A stretch of 64,000 nt of DNA, from the NCBI GenBank assembly GCA_016712505.1, contig JADJQY010000002.1, positions 992,001-1,056,000 of the forward strand. Reading direction: 5' to 3'. This DNA comes from Candidatus Eiseniibacteriota bacterium. Lineage in GTDB: Bacteria; Eisenbacteria; RBG-16-71-46; CAIMUX01. Each line of letters starts with the position of its first letter. Positions within the stretch are counted from its first letter, which is position 1. The position numbers and the translations under genes are program-made. Under the pieces are notes generated by a model that saw nothing but the letters and a program-made list of their open reading frames with translations, searched no databases and was not told the origin of the DNA. Shown here in pieces: positions 1 to 9,000 of the stretch.

Positions 1-315
1 GAGGGTGCTGTCCGGAGGGAGCAACAGACGCGACGAGTAGCTGGCCCTGGCGTCCCCTTCCTCGTCGAGCAGCTCGACCGCGACGAGCACTGAATCGCCC
101 TGGTTCGGGGTGACGCTCAAGTCCTCGATCGGGATCGCGATCTCGACCTCGATCGAAGGATCAGCGCCGTCACGAAAGAGAACCGCATCCGCCTGGAAGC
201 GGATGTTGCCCGCGGCCTCGATCGGAAAGGGATGCTCGAGCGGATCGGTCCCGAACTTCGGCCAGAAGCCGGCCAGGACCGCGCCAAGCAGCAGAGAGAG
301 AGCGGGACTGGTCAT
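1..315 (-). CDS. Secreted protein, N-terminal part (possibly GWxTD-type)
   Basis: An open frame begins at ATG 315 and runs off the left edge, giving 105 residues with no stop. It opens with a short hydrophobic stretch (SPALSLLLGAVLAGFW), which looks like a signal peptide. An Ig-like beta pattern follows, including IRFQADAVLFRDG and VEIAIPIEDLSV. That pattern resembles the N-terminal region of GWxTD-domain proteins found in Eisenbacteria-like and Gemmatimonadota genomes, but the diagnostic GWxTD segment would lie outside the window. It sits downstream of the PorV-like gene, behind a 12-bp hairpin. Family assignment is inference only. Confidence 0.5.
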   Translation of the reverse strand, partial: MTSPALSLLLGAVLAGFWPKFGTDPLEHPFPIEAAGNIRFQADAVLFRDGADPSIEVEIAIPIEDLSVTPNQGDSVLVAVELLDEEGDARASYSSRLLLPPDSTL

Positions 316-385
316 CACCGACCTTCATCCTGCGGCCTGAGGTGACCGCGGAGCGCCCCTGGTTCGCCCGCGCTTCCGGGCTGGA

Positions 386-412
386 CCCGCGCTTCCAGGT
401 TGGAAGCGCGGG
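386..412 (-). terminator. Perfect 12-bp inverted repeat between surface genes
   Basis: Arms 386-397 and 401-412 are perfectly complementary with a 3-nt loop. The hairpin lies between the PorV-like stop (436) and the next start (315). There is no T-tract on the minus strand, so it is a possible terminator or RNA-stability hairpin rather than a classical intrinsic terminator. The left arm is itself a second copy of a nearby 19-nt direct repeat at about 367-404. Confidence 0.45.
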
Positions 413-435
413 CCGCGAGGTTCGAGGCGTGTGGT

Positions 436-1386
436 TTAGAAGCGGAAGTCGACCGAGAGTCGGTGGACTCCGGGCAGGGTCCCCATGTCGGTGTAGCCGT
501 AGTCCAGTCGGCCTTCGGAATTCACGCTGGTCGACACCTTGAAACCGACGCCGGCGGAGTAGCTCTCGAGGTCGTACTTGAACTGGTAGCCGGCCCGCGC
601 GAAGAAGAACTCATTGAATCCGTACTCCGCCCCCCAGGATGCGCGCTCGTTGTTGTCCGGCGGATGGCTGAACTCGCCCGCGCTGATCAGCAGGTGGTCG
701 CCCGACTCGTACAGTTTCATCGACATGCCAACCCGGAAGACCGTGGGCATCTTCACCGATCCCTCGATGAACTGCATCTCGCTGCCGATGTTCTGGATCG
801 CCATCCCGACCTTGAGGCTCCGATACCCGGTGTCATAGAGGGTGCCGAAGTCGAAGGTGTAGGCGTCCGCGCTGTAACTGGCCAGGCTCTGCTGGACGAA
901 GTTGACCGAGAGCCCGGTCGAGAACTTGTCGGTGAACGACCGGGCGTAGGTCACCCCGACCGCGATGTCGCCCGCATCGAACGATTCGCCGTTTCCGTCC
1001 GGGCGGAAGACCGTACGCACCGGCAGCGCGTCCATGTAAAGGCTTCGCGTGTTCACCGCGAATCGCCCGGGCAGGAACGACACGCCGAAAACGTACGCCG
1101 CCTGGGTGAAGCTGAGGTCGGCCAGCCAGGCAGCATGATTCACGGTGACCACGTTATCCTGAAGTCGGGCCACCCCGGCCGGATTCCAGAAGATCGAGCT
1201 GGCGTCGTCCGCCACGGCAACGAACGCCCCCCCCATGGCGGCGGCGCGCGCCCCGATGCCGATCTTGAGGAACTGTCCACCGACCGTTCCGACCTTTGCG
1301 AACTCCTCCGCCGCACGGGTCTCACTCGGCAGAGCGAGCGCGACCGTCAGCGAGGAAAGTGCCACGAGCAACCCGGCCCGCCTCAC
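436..1386 (-). CDS. PorV/PorQ family outer-membrane barrel protein
   Basis: This 316-residue protein has a signal peptide (LLVALSSLTVALALPSETRAA) followed by the PorV/PorQ signature: GQFLKIGIGARAAAMGGAF, then DDASSIFWNPAGVA. The rest is alternating beta strands, and it ends in DFRF with a terminal aromatic residue, as outer-membrane barrels do. In type IX secretion, PorV shuttles proteins carrying a C-terminal sorting domain from the translocon to the attachment complex. The gene directly upstream encodes such a domain, which fits. The start chosen is GTG 1386, preceded by AGGAGG at a 6-nt spacing; the frame stays open further upstream only through a repeat array. The exact role (PorV, PorQ or a FadL-like transporter) is not decided. 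Confidence 0.8.
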   Translation of the reverse strand: MRRAGLLVALSSLTVALALPSETRAAEEFAKVGTVGGQFLKIGIGARAAAMGGAFVAVADDASSIFWNPAGVARLQDNVVTVNHAAWLADLSFTQAAYVFGVSFLPGRFAVNTRSLYMDALPVRTVFRPDGNGESFDAGDIAVGVTYARSFTDKFSTGLSVNFVQQSLASYSADAYTFDFGTLYDTGYRSLKVGMAIQNIGSEMQFIEGSVKMPTVFRVGMSMKLYESGDHLLISAGEFSHPPDNNERASWGAEYGFNEFFFARAGYQFKYDLESYSAGVGFKVSTSVNSEGRLDYGYTDMGTLPGVHRLSVDFRF

Positions 1387-1412
1387 GTCATACCTCCTTG
1401 GGACCTCCGTCC

Positions 1413-1484
1413 CCTCAATCCCCGGATGATCCTGCATCCCCGGATGACCCTGCATCCCCGGATGACCCTGCATCCCCGCATGCC
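1413..1484. repeat. 18-bp tandem repeat, four copies
   Basis: Four consecutive 18-bp units (1413-1430, 1431-1448, 1449-1466, 1467-1484) lie between the PorV-like gene and the gene upstream of it. The two middle units are identical and the outer ones diverge by a few bases. The period is a multiple of three, and one minus-strand frame reads HPGMQG repeatedly without a stop. Confidence 0.85.
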
Positions 1485-1520
1485 GCTGGATCTTCGTTCG
1501 ATCCCCGAGTCGCCGGCGCA

Positions 1521-4205
1521 TCAGCGCACCACCACGAATCGGCCGACCTTCGACTTCCCGCCGCATTCCACCGAGTAGATGTAGATGCCGCTCACGATAT
1601 CCTGTCCATTGCGGCTGACCAGGTTCCAGAAGACGGTGCCGTTCCCGCCACGTCCATCCGACGGTGAAAGGTCGCGTCCGTCGTGGTCCAGGGTTTGCAC
1701 CAGATCCCCGGCGAGAGTGAAGATCTTGACCTTGCAACGATCCGCGGGAAGGCGGGCGAAGGCCAGCTTCGTGCCGGTCGGATCGCTGTCGCTCGGCACA
1801 AGATCCCATCCGAATGGGTTCTCCCCACGGATGTACGGATTCGGAACCACGATCACGTCGTCGAGCTCACCGCCTGAAATCGAATCCCAGCGCGGTATCA
1901 CTGCATCCGATTCCACAGCGGTGGGGCGACTCCCCAGTTCGTAGCTCGTGCCGGTCGTGGCGTCGACGATCACACTGTACGCGGTCACGTCGTAGAAATA
2001 GACCATCCCGTTCTTGAGGCCCAGAGTGTCAACGTACTCGTAGCGCCCCACCGGGTAGTACCACTTCTCCTCCTCGCCGGGCACGGTCGACCCCGTCTTG
2101 ACCACATAGAGCGAGTCGATTGGTTGACGGAAATGGTTCAGAAAGTGTGGAGATCTCACCCCGAGGCTGTCCGCCGGCCGGAGCGAAAGATCGTCGATCT
2201 GCTGCCATTGATCGGGGCCAGGCCCGGTAGCTCCCACCGGACGATTCCAGCCTTCCACGCGCCAAATCTTGTACCCTGTGAACAGGATCTCACGCTGGAT
2301 CGGGTCGGCCGCCAGCTCGCTATTGTTGTCCCACTGAATGAGGCCAAAGCGATCGCCGTCCGGAAGCTTGAGGGTCGGCTCATCCTCATCGCCGCTCAGC
2401 ACCTCGCGCAACTCGTCTCGGTCGATGACCCGAAGGGCCACCCCGCCGGCGAACCCTCCCTGCGAGCGCTCGTCGATGTTGGTCTTGGGAGGCGGAGGAG
2501 CCACGGTTCCGACCCAGTGGACCAGCCCCTCGAGTCCCGCGGTCGCAGCCTCGTTGGCATCGCGGAAGAGCGGGGTGCAGCAGTCGCAGTCGTTGTCGAC
2601 GTAGTTCTGGGGCAGACAGGGAATATCCTTGATCGTCCGCGTGTCGGGGCTCAGGGAGTCGCAGGGGTCACGCCAGAAGAGCTGCTCCCCCTGTTCGTTG
2701 ACGTGGAGACAGGTCTCCTTGCCGTCCTTCCCGGTGACCGGGTTGGAGTCGACGTCCTTCCAGGCTCCGTTGTAGATGATCTGGGCCTTGATCGCATTGG
2801 AGATCATCCCCTCGCGTCCCTTCCCGACGACGAAGGCGGCTTGCATGAACAGCTTTTCGCCCGGATTGAGTTCCCGGAAGGGGCCGGCGGAGAAGGTGTA
2901 GCGATAGTCGTCCGGAGCCGAGGTCTCGCGCCCCGACCGATCGCCGGACTGCAGCAGGTCGTAACGCTCGGCGTCATTGCGCGGATCCCCGAGCGGATAG
3001 GGGTTGCTGCCGCTGAAGAATCGAGCGGTGTGCATCGCCACCCGAGCCGGCGCGCGCTCTCCGAACGGATCGGTGGAGTGTCCGAGGAACAGCCCGCCGA
3101 ACACGCCGTCGACGTCCCCGCCGTTCGCGCGTTCGCCGTCGTCCGGCCGGTCGAACATCGCCATGATGTCGAGGTGCAGCGACTGCTCGCCGCAGCTCTT
3201 GATCGTGTCGTCCGAGCCGTCGCCGTTCTCGTCGACTCCACAGCTATAGGTGATCGACGGGTCGACGAAGGTCGTGTCGAGCGAGACGTAGTACCCGCCG
3301 TCGTCGGTGAAGTAGTCGTCGTGATCCTTCGGACCGGCATCCGAGTCGACGAAGAAGCCGAGATACACTTCGCGGAGCACCTCGAAACCGTCGTTGATGA
3401 TCTCGAAATCGAAGCCGGCGAACTCGTTCGATCCTTCGGTGGACCACGCATAGCTGTTCTGCCGCACCCGGACGTTCAGCGGGCGGTGCTCGGCGTTGAA
3501 GTTTCGGGCTTCCTCGCCGTAGTCCCAGTACTCGCAGCTATACATCTGCTGCGAAATGGCGGCGTAGTCCTCGTCGATCCGACCGTCGCCGTCGTCATCC
3601 TTGCCGTTGTGGAATTCCTCGTCGGTCTCACCGTCATTGTCATCGTCCGGTTGGGCCGAGAATCCCGGGCGGTTACCGCCGGGAATGCCCTCGTAGGCCG
3701 GATACATTGTATCGATCGGGTCGAGCGACGGGAGGAGTTCGAAGTCGTAACCGCCGGTGGTCACGTAGGAGAGGTTGTCACTCGCGATCGCGCCGATCCA
3801 CATCGCGCCGATGTAGAGATACTCCCCACCGCGCCAGCCGGCCGAGTACGAATCGAGTCCGAGCTGGCCATTGCCGACCCGGCCGATGTTGCAGACGAAC
3901 AGCTCCAGCAACCCGACGTTGTGGTAGAAGATGTTCGGCGCCCGGATGGTGAAGATGTTCGACGGTCCGTGCTTGGAGCCATCGACGGTGTGGTACGGGC
4001 TGTTCACGGCCGCGTTCCCGCCAACGCCGGTGCGCGTTCCGGCGGACGGGCTACCCGGCCAGTTCGCGCTCCCCGCGGCACGCGCCTCCGTGCCTCCCCC
4101 GACCAGCCCGGAGACAAGCCCCCAGGCCAGCGCCGTCAGGGCGCCCGCCACCACCGCGCCCAGCCGTAGTGAGCCGGGTGCGAACTTGTGCGTCTCGTCC
4201 CTCAC
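1521..4205 (-). CDS. Large secreted protein with acidic DxDxDG-like loops and C-terminal sorting domain
   Basis: This 894-residue protein has an N-terminal hydrophobic signal (LGAVVAGALTALAWGLVSGLVG). Near residues 185-212 it has acidic loops of the DDDNDGETDEE and DDDGDGRIDED type, which resemble thrombospondin-3/dockerin-like calcium sites. The last ~110 residues form a FlgD-Ig/T9SS-type domain: VVVPNPYIRG, then VKIFTLAGDLVQTL, GIYIYSVE, and the end GRFVVVR. It is therefore predicted to be exported and sorted to the surface, consistent with the PorV-like neighbour. The start is GTG 4205 with GGAGG 6 nt upstream; an in-frame start at 4256 lacks this support. The central ~600 residues are not recognised. 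Several Cys-rich stretches (CDCCTPLF) are present. Confidence 0.75.
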   Translation of the reverse strand: MRDETHKFAPGSLRLGAVVAGALTALAWGLVSGLVGGGTEARAAGSANWPGSPSAGTRTGVGGNAAVNSPYHTVDGSKHGPSNIFTIRAPNIFYHNVGLLELFVCNIGRVGNGQLGLDSYSAGWRGGEYLYIGAMWIGAIASDNLSYVTTGGYDFELLPSLDPIDTMYPAYEGIPGGNRPGFSAQPDDDNDGETDEEFHNGKDDDGDGRIDEDYAAISQQMYSCEYWDYGEEARNFNAEHRPLNVRVRQNSYAWSTEGSNEFAGFDFEIINDGFEVLREVYLGFFVDSDAGPKDHDDYFTDDGGYYVSLDTTFVDPSITYSCGVDENGDGSDDTIKSCGEQSLHLDIMAMFDRPDDGERANGGDVDGVFGGLFLGHSTDPFGERAPARVAMHTARFFSGSNPYPLGDPRNDAERYDLLQSGDRSGRETSAPDDYRYTFSAGPFRELNPGEKLFMQAAFVVGKGREGMISNAIKAQIIYNGAWKDVDSNPVTGKDGKETCLHVNEQGEQLFWRDPCDSLSPDTRTIKDIPCLPQNYVDNDCDCCTPLFRDANEAATAGLEGLVHWVGTVAPPPPKTNIDERSQGGFAGGVALRVIDRDELREVLSGDEDEPTLKLPDGDRFGLIQWDNNSELAADPIQREILFTGYKIWRVEGWNRPVGATGPGPDQWQQIDDLSLRPADSLGVRSPHFLNHFRQPIDSLYVVKTGSTVPGEEEKWYYPVGRYEYVDTLGLKNGMVYFYDVTAYSVIVDATTGTSYELGSRPTAVESDAVIPRWDSISGGELDDVIVVPNPYIRGENPFGWDLVPSDSDPTGTKLAFARLPADRCKVKIFTLAGDLVQTLDHDGRDLSPSDGRGGNGTVFWNLVSRNGQDIVSGIYIYSVECGGKSKVGRFVVVR

Positions 4206-4346
4206 TGTGAACCTCCGCGTGGGCGGGTCGCCCGTATCCCCGCGAGCGCCCCGCATTCCTTCACTCTGTAGTCCACGCCCACCGCCGTCTCACCTCGCAC
4301 CGCAATCCTCGGTCGTAGGGAGGGTCGTCTCTGGGCGACTCGAACC

Positions 4347-4367
4347 CGCCTGGGCCGTTGCCAGGCG
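4347..4367 (-). terminator. Hairpin after the TonB-dependent receptor gene
   Basis: Arms CGCCTGG (4347-4353) and CCAGGCG (4361-4367) have a 7-nt loop. The hairpin starts 24 nt beyond the receptor stop codon on the minus strand. No T-run follows, so termination is only inferred from its position. Confidence 0.4.
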
Positions 4368-4390
4368 CCAGGCTTCAACCCAAACCGGAC

Positions 4391-7336
4391 CTAGAACGAG
4401 AACGAGATGCCCATGCGAATCGAGCGCGGATCTCCGAACACGCGCGGATCCTGCAGAGCTACCCAGTCGCCAATCCCGTCCTCGTCGTTGTCGTCGCCGA
4501 CGTAGGCTCCGCCTCCGCGGCCGGTCTCGGTGTAGTAGATCGCGTAGTCCTGGTCACCGCGTCCCGGCGGCAGCGGCCAGTTGCCCGGCTCGAGGTCGGT
4601 GAGGTTCTTCGCGTCGAGCACGTTCCGGCTCTGCATGAACGCTTTGAAGTTCTGGCCCCACAGCCGGTAGTACTTCTCCGCCTGGATGTCGAGTGACGTG
4701 GTGCTCGGAAGCCGGCGGCTGTTGATATTCTCCGGCTGCAGCTCTCGCGTATTGCGACCGTAAGGCGTGTACGGGAAACCGCTCTCGTACTGCCAGATGA
4801 ACGACGCGCCCCAGATCCCCGGCTCGGCCAGGCTGGCCTGCACGCGGAAGGTGTGACGCACGTCCCAGTCGAGCGGCTGCTCCGAGATCGGGAGGTAGGC
4901 AAACGTCTGCTCGGTGAGTGCGTTCGGATCCGAGGCCACGCCACTCGCCACGCCGAAGCCGTAGTTGAGCTCGCCGGCGAAATTGTTCTGGAATTTCCGC
5001 GTGAGGGTCGCCTCGAACCCGCGGGCCGAAGCGTAGTCCTTGTTCACGTAGGAAGTCAGGTTGCCCACGCTACCGAACGCCGGACGGTCCTCGGTCGTGA
5101 TCAGACCGAAGATGTCCTTGTAGTACACGCTGAACTGACCAAAAATCAGCTCATTGAAGAGGTGCTGAATTCCTGCCTGGTACGAGACGGTGGTCTCGTT
5201 GGTCAGGTTGGGATTTCCCCGGGTGCGCCCGTCGAAGACGTTTCGATCGTCGAACAGGTAGCGGCGGTCCGGGATCTGGTAGAAGCGCCCGTAGTGGAAC
5301 GAGAAAACGTCGCGGTCGGAGATCGGGTAGGCGATGCCGACCCGCGGGCTGATTTGCTGCTTCACCCGCTCGCGAACCTCGCTGATCGGAAGCTGATCGC
5401 CGACGCTGAAGGCGTCGTAGCGCAACCCGATGTTGAGCACCATTCCTTCGTGCTCCCAGCGATCCTGCAGATAGGCCGCCCCTTCCGGGTTGTAGTAGTG
5501 ATAGCGCGTGCGCGAGGCGCCGATCTCTCCGTTTGCGTTCGACTGGTACGGCCGATCAACCTGGAAGAAGCGCATATCGTTGTAGGTCACTTCCGCTCCG
5601 GTCTGGAAGGTGTGCTTCTTCCAACGCCGGGTGAAGTCGAGCTTGCCCGAGTAGGCCTTCGTCTCACGGGTCGAAAGGGTCGGGTAGTCACCCGCCAGGA
5701 CGAAGAAGTCCTCCGACTCGCCATCGAAGTAGTTGAACCAGTAGTCGCGCTCCCGCACGCCTTCGTACTCCCACGGCTCCTTCCCCTGGACCCTTCGATC
5801 GGCGAAGAAGGCGTTGCGCGAGACCTTGAAGGTATAGAACGTGTTCTCGTTCAGCGTGTGGCTCCAGGCCATCTTGAACACGTCGGTGTGATCGATGAAG
5901 TTCGGGGTGTGCTCGGCCGCGTTGTAGTACTCGTAGGTTTCGTCGATCTGGGTCGGCGACCAGCGTCCGCGACGGACTACGACCTCGCCCTGCTGGGTCG
6001 TATCGCGGAAGGTCTGCACGTATCCGACCCGGCTCCACTCATGGTAGTACTCGTCGCGCCGCGAGCGATTACGGATCAGTTCCGCGGTCAGCTTGTAGTT
6101 GGCAGCGGGCCGGAAGGCCAACTTGCTCTGGAGGCGCACCGCGTTCGACTTTCGGTCGCCGATCGAGATGAAGTTCAGGATGCGGCTCCGGGTGCGGCGT
6201 TCTGGCGTGGCCGGGTAGTTGTCCTGGTACGTTCCTTCGCCCGAAACGTAGTAGGTGAGGTTCTTGATCGGGGAAGGTCCGCCGAAACCGAGGAAGACGC
6301 GGTCCAGATTGTCGAAGGTGTTGTCGGGCTGACCGTAGTCGTCGGTCTGGTAGTAGATCTCCCCCTCGAACTCGTCGCCGCCTTCCTTGGTCTTGTAGTT
6401 GATCACCCCGGACTGGGCATTCCCGTACTGGGCATCGAGGCCGCCGAGAATCGTCTCGGTGTTCTCCACCGCCAAGGCGGCCAGGCTCACTCCGCCGCCG
6501 ACCAGCGGGTCACGCACCGCAACGCCGTCGACCTGGTACTGGACCTCCCCGGCCCGGCCACCGCGGAAGTGGATCTCTCCCCCCTTCGCGATCACGCCCG
6601 CCTTGAGGCCGATCGCCTCGGAAATCTCGTTTACCGGCAGCCGCTCGAGGTCCTTGCTGCTGATGGTGTGCGAGGTCTCGGTCTTCTTCTTCTTGATCAC
6701 CTCGCGCGCGGCGGCGACTTCAATCTCGGCCAGAGTCCCGACCGGCTTGTCCTTCAGCTTGAAGTTCACCGTTGCGGGGGCGCTGTCCCCCACCGTCACC
6801 GCCTCGACGGTGGTGGACTCGTAGCCCAGGATCATGCAGGTGACGGTGTAGGTGCCGGGAGGGAGCTTGGTGATGGTGAAGGAGCCATCTTCGGAACTCA
6901 TCGCGCCCCAGTTGGTACCCACGAGGACGACGTTGGCGTACGGCAGCACCTTTCCGTCGAGGTCGGTGATCTTCCCGCTGATGACCCCGGTACCGATCTG
7001 CGCCTGAGCAACGGAGGGAATCGATGCGGCGAGCAGTCCGAGCGTGAGGGTGCCGACCGCAGCCGAGATCCCGACCGATGGAGGTAAAGAGGAGGAAAGC
7101 AGCGCGGCCATCATCGTGGCGCGCATCGTTCCGGCGACACGGTTGACGCCAGTGCTCCGACCGAGCTGACTTGCGGGACCCCCATCACCCGTTGGCGCGC
7201 CAGGATCGCCCGGGGAACCAGGATCGCCCTGGGCACTAGGGCCGCCCGCGAGGGAAACAGCCCCACGCGTGAGGGCAACCGGCCTACCCGTGAGGGTATA
7301 CGTAGCCAGCGCCGGGAAACGTCTCCGATCCCTCAT
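4391..7336 (-). CDS. TonB-dependent outer-membrane receptor with N-terminal CarboxypepD-like domain
   Basis: This 981-residue protein imports, or helps export, an unknown large ligand across the outer membrane using TonB energy. After a signal-like segment ending near PSVAQAQ (about residue 113) comes a carboxypeptidase-regulatory-like beta-sandwich (GVISGKITDLDGKVLPYANV ... PPGTYTVTC). A plug follows with HTISSKDLERLPVNEISEAI, IHFRGGRAGEVQYQVDGV and QYGNAQSGVINYKTKEGG, then a long barrel ending RMGISFSF. This is the SusC-like arrangement of FCB bacteria, but no SusD partner is visible. Start ATG 7336 has AAGGAG 6 nt upstream, so the odd ~80-residue Gly/Pro-rich extension (GDPGSPGDPGAPTGD) before the signal appears to be translated. 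It coincides with a tandem repeat. Confidence 0.88.
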   Translation of the reverse strand: MRDRRRFPALATYTLTGRPVALTRGAVSLAGGPSAQGDPGSPGDPGAPTGDGGPASQLGRSTGVNRVAGTMRATMMAALLSSSLPPSVGISAAVGTLTLGLLAASIPSVAQAQIGTGVISGKITDLDGKVLPYANVVLVGTNWGAMSSEDGSFTITKLPPGTYTVTCMILGYESTTVEAVTVGDSAPATVNFKLKDKPVGTLAEIEVAAAREVIKKKKTETSHTISSKDLERLPVNEISEAIGLKAGVIAKGGEIHFRGGRAGEVQYQVDGVAVRDPLVGGGVSLAALAVENTETILGGLDAQYGNAQSGVINYKTKEGGDEFEGEIYYQTDDYGQPDNTFDNLDRVFLGFGGPSPIKNLTYYVSGEGTYQDNYPATPERRTRSRILNFISIGDRKSNAVRLQSKLAFRPAANYKLTAELIRNRSRRDEYYHEWSRVGYVQTFRDTTQQGEVVVRRGRWSPTQIDETYEYYNAAEHTPNFIDHTDVFKMAWSHTLNENTFYTFKVSRNAFFADRRVQGKEPWEYEGVRERDYWFNYFDGESEDFFVLAGDYPTLSTRETKAYSGKLDFTRRWKKHTFQTGAEVTYNDMRFFQVDRPYQSNANGEIGASRTRYHYYNPEGAAYLQDRWEHEGMVLNIGLRYDAFSVGDQLPISEVRERVKQQISPRVGIAYPISDRDVFSFHYGRFYQIPDRRYLFDDRNVFDGRTRGNPNLTNETTVSYQAGIQHLFNELIFGQFSVYYKDIFGLITTEDRPAFGSVGNLTSYVNKDYASARGFEATLTRKFQNNFAGELNYGFGVASGVASDPNALTEQTFAYLPISEQPLDWDVRHTFRVQASLAEPGIWGASFIWQYESGFPYTPYGRNTRELQPENINSRRLPSTTSLDIQAEKYYRLWGQNFKAFMQSRNVLDAKNLTDLEPGNWPLPPGRGDQDYAIYYTETGRGGGAYVGDDNDEDGIGDWVALQDPRVFGDPRSIRMGISFSF
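7201..7296. repeat. Tandem repeat inside the 5' end of the TonB-receptor gene
   Basis: Three 18-bp units (7201-7218, 7219-7236, 7237-7254) are followed by two 21-bp units (7255-7275, 7276-7296). The array encodes the collagen-like DPGSPGDPGA part of the N-terminal extension. Units are degenerate, but the periods stay multiples of three. Confidence 0.7.
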
Positions 7337-7424
7337 GTCGCACTCCTTTGCCGACCGATGATGACCCGCCCCCGGCTTGCGGCGTCATCAGAAGGTCTGT
7401 GCGTCTGTCCCAACCCATGCCGAT

Positions 7425-7452
7425 GTTATCGGCCGGTTTCCACTAATGTCAA
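7425..7452 (-). promoter_or_regulatory. Sigma-70-type promoter for the TonB-receptor gene
   Basis: On the minus strand, TTGACA (plus 7447-7452) is followed after 16 bp by GATAAC (plus 7425-7430). This lies 89-116 nt before the ATG at 7336 in an unusually AT-rich pocket. The -10 element is embedded in an inverted repeat, GCCGAT-GTT-ATCGGC, that could be an operator. Confidence 0.65.
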
Positions 7453-7491
7453 CATATCAGCGTCGCGCGCGGATCAAAGGTTGCCGGACCC

Positions 7492-9000
7492 TCAGAAAAC
7501 GAACCGCGTCGCAAGAGTGTACTGTGCCGCCTCGTTGCGGCGATTCGAACCGGTTTCGCCGTCGGGCACGAGCTTCAGATTGCTCACCCCCATGTTCCAT
7601 ACGGTCATCCCGCCGCGCGGGAGGTAGCCGAAGCCAAGGCTGAACCCGTTTCCGGTATTGAGCGTCTCAGGCCGGTCCACATCCTCGTCCCGGGAGTGGC
7701 GCCCGTAGCCGCCGCGCACGGCAAAGCTGGGACGCGCCATCCACTCCGCCCCGACCGAGAGGTCGACGTCCCGGCTGTCCGCGGAGCTGCTGGCACGGAG
7801 CTGCTCGAGCTCGGTCGTCCGGAGCACCGCGAACGCCTCCGCCCCCAGCAGGAGCGACTGGCTGGCCAAGGCGGTGGAGAGTCCCCCGCCCAGACGGGTC
7901 GAGCCGGTGTCGAACTTCTGGGCACGCCGCGAGCCGATCCAGTTGGGCGACTCCAGCACGTCCGAGGTGAAACTCTGGTGGCCGGCGTACAGGCCGAGGC
8001 GGGTCGAACCGGCGAGCCGGTAGGCGACTCGCGCCTCCAAACTGAACTCGTCCTCTTCCTCGTCGAAGGTCGGCACCGTCCGCGCGAACGAGAACCGCCC
8101 TGGATTCCCGGGGAACCGATCCGACCAGGAGATCTTCACCTCTTCATTGCCGCTGCGGCTTCCGACCGCGAGGTTGGCGCCGGCCTGCAGACGTCCGGGA
8201 CGGGCCCAGATCGCGGTGGCACGAAGCTGGGTCGCGGGGCGGTTCCAGACGAACTCATCCTGCTTGAAGCCCGACTGGTCGCGACTCTTGCCGTTGATCT
8301 TGACCGAGGTGAACTCACCCTGAAGTCCCAGATCGAACCCTGCGGCGCGGGTAGCGCCGGCCAGGGTGACCACCCAGGCGGCGGAGTAGTGGCGGATGGC
8401 GAAGAGATCCGGCGAGTCGATGTCTTCGTTGTCGGTCCAGCGCTGCAGCCCCACCGCGTAGCGGACCGGCCCGACCACCTGGTTGAAGTAGCCGCTGATC
8501 CGGGGTCCCCGCGTCAGGGCGTCGGCCCCGAAGCGATAGTCCTGGTCGCGGGCGTCCCACTGGACCGTCCCGCCGATGGCGTACTTCCCGTCGTGTCGAT
8601 AGATCGCCTCGGTAAGCACCGCGTGCTGGTTCACCACCCTGCGCTGCCGAATCGGCGCTCCCCCCAGGCTGGAGTTGTAGTCGAGCGCATCGGTGAGTCG
8701 GCCGTAGTGCGCCTCGACGCTCCAGCCGTCCTTGTCCTCGAGCAGCCCGGCGAGATTTCGCCCGAAGTCGTAGAGGGTCAGCTCCGAGTTCTCGTCCGGG
8801 ATGGTGAGGGCGAGCCCGCCCATGGCGTCGAGTCGGGGCGAGTTGAGCTGGTCGGCGAGGGGGATCCCGAGAACGCGGCTCTCATAGGCCACGAACTGCG
8901 CCTCAGCCGGACCGGCGAACCAGGTCGCGACGGTACCGCCCGCGAGGGCAACGGCGACAGCGGCAATGCCCCGAACGATCGGTGTTGGGCGGTGTTCCAT
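7492..9000 (-). CDS. Predicted outer-membrane beta-barrel protein
   Basis: This 502-residue protein begins with a signal peptide (IAAVAVALAGGTVATWFAGPAEAQ). The body alternates hydrophobic and polar residues with many aromatic girdle positions, and it ends TLATRFVF, a terminal Phe typical of BAM substrates. I do not recognise a named family. RLDAMGGLALTIPDENSELTLYD loosely echoes the PorV-like opening. It overlaps the upstream lipoprotein gene by one base (TGATG), so the two are probably co-translated and may act together at the outer membrane. GTG 9003 immediately precedes the ATG and is an alternative start; a GGGGG run lies 7 nt before the ATG. Confidence 0.65.
   Translation of the reverse strand: MEHRPTPIVRGIAAVAVALAGGTVATWFAGPAEAQFVAYESRVLGIPLADQLNSPRLDAMGGLALTIPDENSELTLYDFGRNLAGLLEDKDGWSVEAHYGRLTDALDYNSSLGGAPIRQRRVVNQHAVLTEAIYRHDGKYAIGGTVQWDARDQDYRFGADALTRGPRISGYFNQVVGPVRYAVGLQRWTDNEDIDSPDLFAIRHYSAAWVVTLAGATRAAGFDLGLQGEFTSVKINGKSRDQSGFKQDEFVWNRPATQLRATAIWARPGRLQAGANLAVGSRSGNEEVKISWSDRFPGNPGRFSFARTVPTFDEEEDEFSLEARVAYRLAGSTRLGLYAGHQSFTSDVLESPNWIGSRRAQKFDTGSTRLGGGLSTALASQSLLLGAEAFAVLRTTELEQLRASSSADSRDVDLSVGAEWMARPSFAVRGGYGRHSRDEDVDRPETLNTGNGFSLGFGYLPRGGMTVWNMGVSNLKLVPDGETGSNRRNEAAQYTLATRFVF

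Noticed and set aside
1413..1484. Possible CRISPR array
   Set aside because: Units are directly adjacent with no spacers and only 18 bp long; no cas genes are present.
2124..4169. 681-codon open frame on the plus strand
   Set aside because: Shadow of the large secreted-protein gene; no ribosome site, Val/Glu/Arg-rich composition typical of GC-rich antisense frames. The same holds for long plus frames at 4853-7087, 7696-9240, 11801-13261, 53278-54744 and 58984-60363.
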